Positions 35,329-40,503 of a stretch of 40,503 nt of DNA are shown piece by piece. Position 1 is the stretch's first letter. Each line of letters begins with the position of its first letter. The notes under the pieces were generated by a model. The model saw only the letters and a program-made list of their open reading frames with translations. It was not told the origin of the DNA and searched no databases. Source of the DNA: Mycobacterium sp. E787 (GTDB lineage Bacteria; Actinomycetota; Actinomycetes; Mycobacteriales; Mycobacteriaceae). The position numbers and the translations under genes were made by a program. Where the stretch lies: contig NZ_LZKL01000104.1 of assembly GCF_001668725.1 (NCBI RefSeq), positions 1-40,503 on the forward strand, read 5' to 3'.

Positions 35329-36072
35329 CTAAGGGCGCTGGACCTGCGTGTTGGCCAGCAACCCGGTGTCCGCGGCGCTGCAATTGAGCGCCACCGCGAA
35401 GACCGCCAGGTTGTCGGGCGTGTCGGCGGGCAGCACCAGCAGCACACCGGGGCGGGCGTTGATCTCGACCGGCCGCGCTCCGAGCACCCGCGTTGACGCG
35501 GGATAGCCGAGCCCGCCGAGGCACGACGCGCGGCGCGCGGGATCGGCGAGCGGGCCGTAGTCGGGACTGCGGTTCAGCAGCTCGAGGATCTCGTCCTGCG
35601 ACAGCGGGATGGCCATCGGCGGTGTCGACACCGTGATGTGCTGCGCCGTCGCGGGGGTGCTGGGGGTGGGCTCCGGCGCGTTGAGCAGCGCCACCGTGCC
35701 CACCCCGATCGCCGCCAGTACCGCCCCCGCGCCGGCCACGGCGGCGGCCAGCCGCGCGGGGCGGATGTGCGGCCGCGCCGAGTGCTCGAGACCGACGCCC
35801 GGTTCGTTTCCTTCCCCATCCAGCGCCGCCGAGATGCGGGCGGTCACCTCCGGCGGCACGTCGGGGGCCCCGGAACCCGAGGTGTCGTCGGCACCCAGCG
35901 TGGCCACGTCGCAGCGCACCCGGTTGAGGGCGCGCAGGATGCCCTGGGCCTGCGGGTCGTCGCGGACCCGGCCGCGGATGCGGGCCGCGGAATCGTCGTC
36001 GAGCAGACCGGCCTGCAGGTCGGCCAGCAGCTCGACCGTCAAAGGCGGCTCGTCGTCGTCGGGTTCACCCAT
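35329..36072 (-). CDS. rsmA: Anti-sigma-M factor RsmA
   Basis: The 247-residue protein has an acidic cytoplasmic domain starting MGEPDDDEPPLTVELLADLQ, one transmembrane helix (about residues 105-130, LAAAVAGAGAVLAAIGVGTVALL) and an extracytoplasmic domain of about 115 residues with SRAC-like Cys pairs (ASCLGGLGYP, ALNCSAAD). It holds SigM inactive in the cytosol. It overlaps the sigM end by 8 bp, the typical sigma/anti-sigma coupling. Corresponds to Rv3912. Confidence 0.93.
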   Translation of the reverse strand: MGEPDDDEPPLTVELLADLQAGLLDDDSAARIRGRVRDDPQAQGILRALNRVRCDVATLGADDTSGSGAPDVPPEVTARISAALDGEGNEPGVGLEHSARPHIRPARLAAAVAGAGAVLAAIGVGTVALLNAPEPTPSTPATAQHITVSTPPMAIPLSQDEILELLNRSPDYGPLADPARRASCLGGLGYPASTRVLGARPVEINARPGVLLVLPADTPDNLAVFAVALNCSAADTGLLANTQVQRP

Positions 36073-36712
36073 CCGCCCCAGTGTCCGTCATGCGCTGCTT
36101 GACGGCCATGGGTGCGGCCCGGTCGGGACCGGCGTTGAGGTAGCCGAGCAGCTCGGCGAGCCGGACCCGGGCGCGCGAGCATCGGCTTTTGACGGTGCCC
36201 TCGGCGACGCCCAGCAGCGCGGCGGTGTCGGCCACCGAGTAGCCCTGCATGTCGACGGCCACCACCGCCGCCCGTTGCTCCACCGGCAGGCGCATCAGGG
36301 CCCGTTGCACCACGATGGCCGTCTCGACCTGCGCCGTGCGATCGGCGACCGGATAGACGTCCTCCAGCGGCGCGGTCGGGTGGGCCTTGGTGCGGCGCAG
36401 CCGGTCCAGGCAGGCGTTGACGACGATGCGGTGCAGCCAGCTGCCCACCGCCGCGTCGTGCCGGAACGAACCCGCGCCCCGATGCGCCGAGAGCATCGCG
36501 TCCTGCAGCGCGTCTTCGGCGTCCTCGCGGGTGCGGGTGGTCAGCCGGGCCAGGCGGTGCAGCTGCCGTTGGTGGCGGTGAAACAACTCGCCGAAGGCGT
36601 GGCGGTCGCCGGCGACGTGGGCTGCCAGCAGTTCGGCGTCGGTGCGTTCGCCCTGGCTGTTCCCCCCGAGACCCACGGCCGGACAGTAACCAATCGGGGG
36701 GTCGCGCGGCAC
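36065..36712 (-). CDS. sigM: ECF RNA polymerase sigma factor SigM
   Basis: The 215-residue sigma factor has region 2 (ELLAAHVAGDRHAFGELFHRH; EDALQDAMLSAHRGAGSFRHDAAVGSWLHRIVVN, partly quoted) and region 4 (LPVEQRAAVVAVDMQGYSVADTAALLGVAEGTVKSR, partly quoted). In M. tuberculosis SigM controls surface-protein and ESX-linked genes. The start is GTG at 36710-36712; a GTG at 36676 would remove 12 variable residues and cannot be excluded. It lies 27 bp after the murJ fusion gene on the same strand. Confidence 0.95.
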   Translation of the reverse strand: MPRDPPIGYCPAVGLGGNSQGERTDAELLAAHVAGDRHAFGELFHRHQRQLHRLARLTTRTREDAEDALQDAMLSAHRGAGSFRHDAAVGSWLHRIVVNACLDRLRRTKAHPTAPLEDVYPVADRTAQVETAIVVQRALMRLPVEQRAAVVAVDMQGYSVADTAALLGVAEGTVKSRCSRARVRLAELLGYLNAGPDRAAPMAVKQRMTDTGADG

Positions 36713-36739
36713 TTCACCAACGCAGGGTTTGTGAGTGCG

Positions 36740-39700
36740 TCAGGACGCTGCTTGAACGGTGATCTCCGAGAAACCCGCCTGGCTCTTGCCGCTGGTGGTG
36801 CCCAGCGTGGAGATCCACACCAGCAGGTTCGACGTCGGCGCGCCGGACCGGACCGGAATGACGTTGTGGCCGGGCTTGAGCGTGAAGGCCGGGGCGAGCA
36901 CGGTGGTGTCTTCGAGCTTGGCGGGCGAGGCCGTCGACGACGAGCGGATCTCGACCTTGGTGCCGGTGCTGGGCGTGTCGATGGTGACCTGCCCGACCAC
37001 CGTGGGCTGCGGAAGCTGCAGCATCAGCCCCTCGCCCTGCTTGAAGCTGGGGAACGGGACGGCGTCGGTATAGACCTCGGTCGCCCAGGCGGTGGAGGGG
37101 TCGCCGTCGATCGCCTGCCCGGCCGTGCCCGGATTGTCGGGATCGCCGTCGGGGGAGAAGACGGTGGCCTTGGTGGGTTTGACGACGCTCCCGGACGCCG
37201 CGGAAGCCGGCGCCGACGAGGATGTCGACGACGACGGCCCGTTCAGCCCCAACTCGTCCTTGTTGAGGCCGCCGACATTGCCGAAGATCTTGCTCACCAC
37301 CGACGCCAGCACCAGCAGGGCCACCACGATGACGGCCAGGGCGGCGCCGACGCCGATCAGCACGTTGCGGCGCCGGCGCGCAAAGTTCGCATACTCGCGG
37401 CCCGAGGACGGCCGCGCGGTGGTCGGTGGCGGAGAGTCGTCGATCGGCCCGAGCACCTCGGTGCGGTCGGCCACCGCGGTGGCCTGCTGCAGCAAGTTCA
37501 AAAGCGTTGAGGCGCTGCGTATCCCGCCGTCCTCTTGAACCGCGCGAACGGCCACCGCGGAAATCTGGAAGGGGATGTCGCGGTCGATGACCATGGGTTC
37601 GACGGGATTGCCCGCGGAATCGCGCTCGGCCGATGCCAGCCCGCTGCGCACCCCGGACTCCGGCAGTGGCCACCGGTTGACCAGCAGGGCGTACAGCGCG
37701 GCGCCGATCCCGCGGATGTCGTCCTGCGGGTTGGCGTCGGGCATGGTCGCCGGGTAGGCGAGCACGACGTCGCCGTCGATGCTGACCCGCACCCGGTTGG
37801 GGTGGTCGATCGACAGGGCGACCCCGGCGCGATGGGCGGCGTCGGCGGCGGCGGCCAGCGACTGCATCGCCCGCACGGCGCCGATGGGCGACGGCGAGGT
37901 GTCGGCCACCTCCTGCAACGAACCGCCGCGGATCCACTCGGAGACGACCAGGCCGCCGGACCCGGTGTGCACCACGTCGAGCACCCGGGCGATGCCGGGC
38001 TTGTCGATCCTGCTGAGCCGCAGGGTGCGGGACAGGATGTCCTGCAGCACCTCGTGGGGCAGCGCTCCGTCCGGATCGACGAAGGTCAGCGCGACCTGCC
38101 GGTCCAGCGCGGTGTCCAGCGCCTGCCAGAACTGCAGGGGAGGCGCGCCGCCGTGGAAGACCAGCAGGCGATATCGCCCGCTGGCGATCCGCGCGCCGGG
38201 GACAAGGTGGACGTCCTCGGACGCCGATTCGCCGACCCGGTCGCGGGCGGCGTCGAATGTGCTTGGGCCGCGGGGGTTTTCGGCCGAGAGGTCGCCGTTG
38301 AGCCGGTCGGCTGGGCGGGGCGTCGGCCGGGGATCCGGCTCACGCGGAATGTCGGGCTGGAAATCGTCCGCGACGGGCCGCGGGCTGTCGGCGCCTGACC
38401 CCAGGCCGGATCCAGCGCCGGATGCGCTCTCCACTGGGCGGTCGGTCACCTCCGGTCCTTTCGCTACGCGGGCGCTGGCTACCCCATCCGGAGGCCTGCG
38501 CCGGATCGGCTCCTGAACCGCGTTGACCCCCGGCGGGGACGAATTCCTCTGCTCAGGGTACGTGACGTGGGCACGCTGAGACGATCCCTGACGTGCAGCC
38601 GGTTTGCGGGCCGGCGGCTGGGCGATCCGATCGCCGCCGAGCCACGGGACTCGGCGCCGGACGGCAGCGAGCGCCGCCTGCGCCTCGGGGACGTGCGCCC
38701 GCAGCATGACCGTCGCGAGGATCGGCGCCATGATGACCGCCAGCACCAGCAGGCGCAGCAGGGAGCCCCCGGCGCCGTGGGCGGTGAGCCGGCTCAATCC
38801 CAGCAGCCGGTCGGCGACGTGAGCGAGCAGACCGGCCAGCATCGACGCGACGATCGTCACCAGGATCGTCCGCACCGTGCCGACGTCGATCAGGTGTCCA
38901 CCCTTCGGCAGCAGCGCGTGCCGTAACAGGTAGTAGCCGACGATCGCGCCGGCCAGGAAGCCGACACCGTTGGCCAGGCCCAAGAACCCGGCCACCAACT
39001 TCGGATCGCCGGTGAGGTGCGGCGCCAGCACCGAGCCGACGATCTTGACCGCCGTGATGACGAGGATGATCACGATCGGCGTCCAGGGCTGCTCGCGCGC
39101 ATAGAAAACGCGCAGCTGCAGCAGCACCAGCCCGTAGGGGATCAGCGTGAACGCCGACAACGCGATCGCGGCGCCCAGGTAGCCGGCGTCGACCCCGCCG
39201 AAATGCCCGTAGGCGAACAGCGCGCTGCCGATCGCGGGTCCGCCGACGGTCATGAACGCGACGATCGGGATCAGCGTGATCAGCGTCAGCCGGGTGGCCA
39301 GCGACAGGTCGGCGAGCACGGCCTTGGTGTCGTCGGCCGCGGCGTTCCGGCTCAGCCGCGGCATCACCACGGTCAGCACGGTCACCCCGATCATGCCGAA
39401 CGGCAGCATGAGCACCAGCCATGTGTAGTTGTAGATCGCCGGGCCAGAAGCCGCCGCGGTGCTCGCGATCTGGTTGCCGATCACCAGGCCGAGCTGGCTG
39501 ATCAGCACGTAGAGCACCATCGCCGCCGCCATGGTGCCGAACCGCTTGAGGCGCTCGTCGATTCCCCACAGCGGGCGCAGGCTCACCCGCTCGCGCTGGA
39601 GCGCCACCAGCAGCACGGCGGTCTGCGCGAACACGCCCAGGGTGGTGCCGATGCCGAGCACCAGCAGCTTGGCGTTGCCCATCCGTACGGGGTCGACCGA

Positions 39701-40393
39701 CAGCTCGCCCGGGACGGCCAGGTACACGCCCAGGGTGGCGAGCGCGACGACGTTGTTGACGACGGGCGCCCAGGCGGTCGGCCCGAACACGTTGCGGGTG
39801 TTGAGGATCGCCATGAACACCGAGGTCAGGCCGTAGGCCAGCACCTGGGGCAACAGCAGGTAGGCGAAAGCGGTGGTCAGCGGCTCGTTGACCTGCGGGG
39901 TGCGCCCGAGCATCAGCCGCACCAACAGCGGCGCTGCCACCACCGACAGCGCGGTGGCGATGACCAGCAGCGCGGTGGTCAGGGTGACCAGGCGCCGCAC
40001 GAACGCCGCGCCGCCGTCGGGGTCGCTCTGTTCGGCGCGGGCCAGCACCGGCACGAAGATCGCGGTGAACGTCGCCTCCAGCACGAGCGCCGCGACCAGG
40101 TTCGGCAGCTGATTGGCCACCGAGAAGGCGCTGGACAGCGCCGCGCCCAGGATGGCGGCCAGCACGACGATCCGCGCGAAGCCGGTGATGCGGCTGACCA
40201 GCGTCGCGAACGCCATCCCCCACGATCGCGAGACCAGGGCGGCGTCGGACAGTTCGGGCCGCCGGCGCGCCAGCTCGGGCACCGGCGGAAGGGGGCCCGT
40301 CGGCGGCCCGGGGCGGATGCGGCGTGCCGAGGGTGGCACGCGCTGCGGCTGCCGCGGTGCCTGGGCGTGGGTGCGGCGGGCGGTCGGGCTCAT
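36740..40393 (-). CDS. murJ: MurJ/MviN lipid II flippase fused to a pseudokinase domain (Rv3910 type)
   Basis: The 1217-residue protein has a Pro/Arg-rich N-terminus (about 45 residues) and a MurJ-like flippase core of 13-14 membrane helices to about residue 570. A disordered linker of about 150 residues leads to a kinase-like domain (about 725-960) with no VAIK lysine, HRD or DFG motif, so it is a pseudokinase. One helix (about 1010-1032) and an extracytoplasmic carbohydrate-binding-like domain (about 1080-1217) follow. In mycobacteria phosphorylation of the pseudokinase by PknB recruits FhaA. The ATG at 40391-40393 is overlapped by the stop of an upstream gene (ATGA). Confidence 0.96.
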   Translation of the reverse strand: MSPTARRTHAQAPRQPQRVPPSARRIRPGPPTGPLPPVPELARRRPELSDAALVSRSWGMAFATLVSRITGFARIVVLAAILGAALSSAFSVANQLPNLVAALVLEATFTAIFVPVLARAEQSDPDGGAAFVRRLVTLTTALLVIATALSVVAAPLLVRLMLGRTPQVNEPLTTAFAYLLLPQVLAYGLTSVFMAILNTRNVFGPTAWAPVVNNVVALATLGVYLAVPGELSVDPVRMGNAKLLVLGIGTTLGVFAQTAVLLVALQRERVSLRPLWGIDERLKRFGTMAAAMVLYVLISQLGLVIGNQIASTAAASGPAIYNYTWLVLMLPFGMIGVTVLTVVMPRLSRNAAADDTKAVLADLSLATRLTLITLIPIVAFMTVGGPAIGSALFAYGHFGGVDAGYLGAAIALSAFTLIPYGLVLLQLRVFYAREQPWTPIVIILVITAVKIVGSVLAPHLTGDPKLVAGFLGLANGVGFLAGAIVGYYLLRHALLPKGGHLIDVGTVRTILVTIVASMLAGLLAHVADRLLGLSRLTAHGAGGSLLRLLVLAVIMAPILATVMLRAHVPEAQAALAAVRRRVPWLGGDRIAQPPARKPAARQGSSQRAHVTYPEQRNSSPPGVNAVQEPIRRRPPDGVASARVAKGPEVTDRPVESASGAGSGLGSGADSPRPVADDFQPDIPREPDPRPTPRPADRLNGDLSAENPRGPSTFDAARDRVGESASEDVHLVPGARIASGRYRLLVFHGGAPPLQFWQALDTALDRQVALTFVDPDGALPHEVLQDILSRTLRLSRIDKPGIARVLDVVHTGSGGLVVSEWIRGGSLQEVADTSPSPIGAVRAMQSLAAAADAAHRAGVALSIDHPNRVRVSIDGDVVLAYPATMPDANPQDDIRGIGAALYALLVNRWPLPESGVRSGLASAERDSAGNPVEPMVIDRDIPFQISAVAVRAVQEDGGIRSASTLLNLLQQATAVADRTEVLGPIDDSPPPTTARPSSGREYANFARRRRNVLIGVGAALAVIVVALLVLASVVSKIFGNVGGLNKDELGLNGPSSSTSSSAPASAASGSVVKPTKATVFSPDGDPDNPGTAGQAIDGDPSTAWATEVYTDAVPFPSFKQGEGLMLQLPQPTVVGQVTIDTPSTGTKVEIRSSSTASPAKLEDTTVLAPAFTLKPGHNVIPVRSGAPTSNLLVWISTLGTTSGKSQAGFSEITVQAAS

Positions 40394-40440
40394 ACCCGGT
40401 GTTGCTGATCGACGCGACCGCCGATCTCGTCGTGCAGGGC
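40390..40440 (-). CDS. C-terminal end of the gene upstream of murJ (Rv3909 type), truncated
   Basis: On the minus strand about 15 codons ending LHDEIGGRVDQQHRV stop at TGA 40390-40392, which overlaps the murJ ATG. In M. tuberculosis the gene in this place is Rv3909, and the pattern of overlapping stop and start suggests this is its tail. The reading frame is lost beyond about 40440, where a copy of murJ sequence begins, so most of the gene is missing. The assignment is inferred from synteny. Confidence 0.55.
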   Translation of the reverse strand, partial: ALHDEIGGRVDQQHRV

Positions 40441-40503
40441 CGCCCGAGCATCAGCCGCACCAACAGCGGCGCTGCCACCACCGACAGCGCGGTGGCGATG
40501 ACC
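40441..40503. repeat. 63-bp exact copy of an internal murJ segment at the window end
   Basis: Bases 40441-40503 are identical to 39903-39965, in the same orientation. The copy begins abruptly inside the Rv3909-type tail and runs to the end of the sequence. The length (63, a common assembler k-mer size) and position point to an assembly or contig-end artefact. Confidence 0.9.

Overview
This window is the chromosomal replication-origin region of a slow-growing, non-tuberculous Mycobacterium. The evidence is the high GC content, the gene order rpmH-dnaA-oriC-dnaN-recF-dciA-gyrB-gyrA, a PE_PGRS gene, and mycobacterial proteins such as CwsA, CrgA, CwlM and PknA/PknB. Gene order follows M. tuberculosis H37Rv Rv0018c to Rv0001 and then Rv3924c to Rv3909, displayed so that dnaA reads leftward. 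Orthology is by protein recognition from memory; no database was searched. The PE_PGRS gene and a GyrA mini-intein point to a slow grower outside the M. avium complex, but the species cannot be fixed.

Left block (1-9732). A plus-strand chain pstP(end)-rodA-pbpA-pknA-pknB has 4-nt ATGA overlaps at every junction and encodes elongation peptidoglycan synthesis with its Ser/Thr phosphatase and kinases. It converges on trpG and a DUF881 membrane protein (minus). Next come crgA, a PH-like membrane protein (Rv0010c type), ppiA (minus) and cwsA.

Accessory block (9733-13771). Between cwsA and tRNA-Ala lie four genes I do not expect here from H37Rv: a CYP144-family P450, a divergent TetR regulator, a PE_PGRS protein and a small secreted DUF732 protein. 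The P450/TetR pair matches the Rv1777/Rv1776c pair that sits elsewhere in H37Rv.

Replication block (13772-26246). tRNA-Ala(TGC), tRNA-Ile(GAT), a DUF3566 membrane protein, gyrA, gyrB, dciA, recF and dnaN all lie on the minus strand. gyrA carries an in-frame 194-residue mini-intein placed directly after the catalytic tyrosine. oriC lies in the 470-bp dnaN-dnaA gap. dnaA starts at TTG and has an inverted pair of DnaA boxes in its leader. rpmH reads the other way.

Right block (26247-40503). rnpA, yidD, yidC, jag, rsmG, parA and parB (plus) contain three perfect parS sites, all inside rsmG/parA coding or start sequence. A GNAT-like gene follows. The minus-strand genes murJ-pseudokinase, sigM, rsmA, trxB2, trxC and cwlM come next, with a SigH-type promoter before trxB2. 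The last 63 bp (40441-40503) exactly repeat part of murJ (39903-39965) and probably are an assembly or contig-end artefact.

Most of the window is conserved core. The features most worth a second look are the GyrA intein, the accessory block beside the tRNA genes, a palindrome plus DnaA-box pair before the Rv0010c homologue, and the duplicated end.
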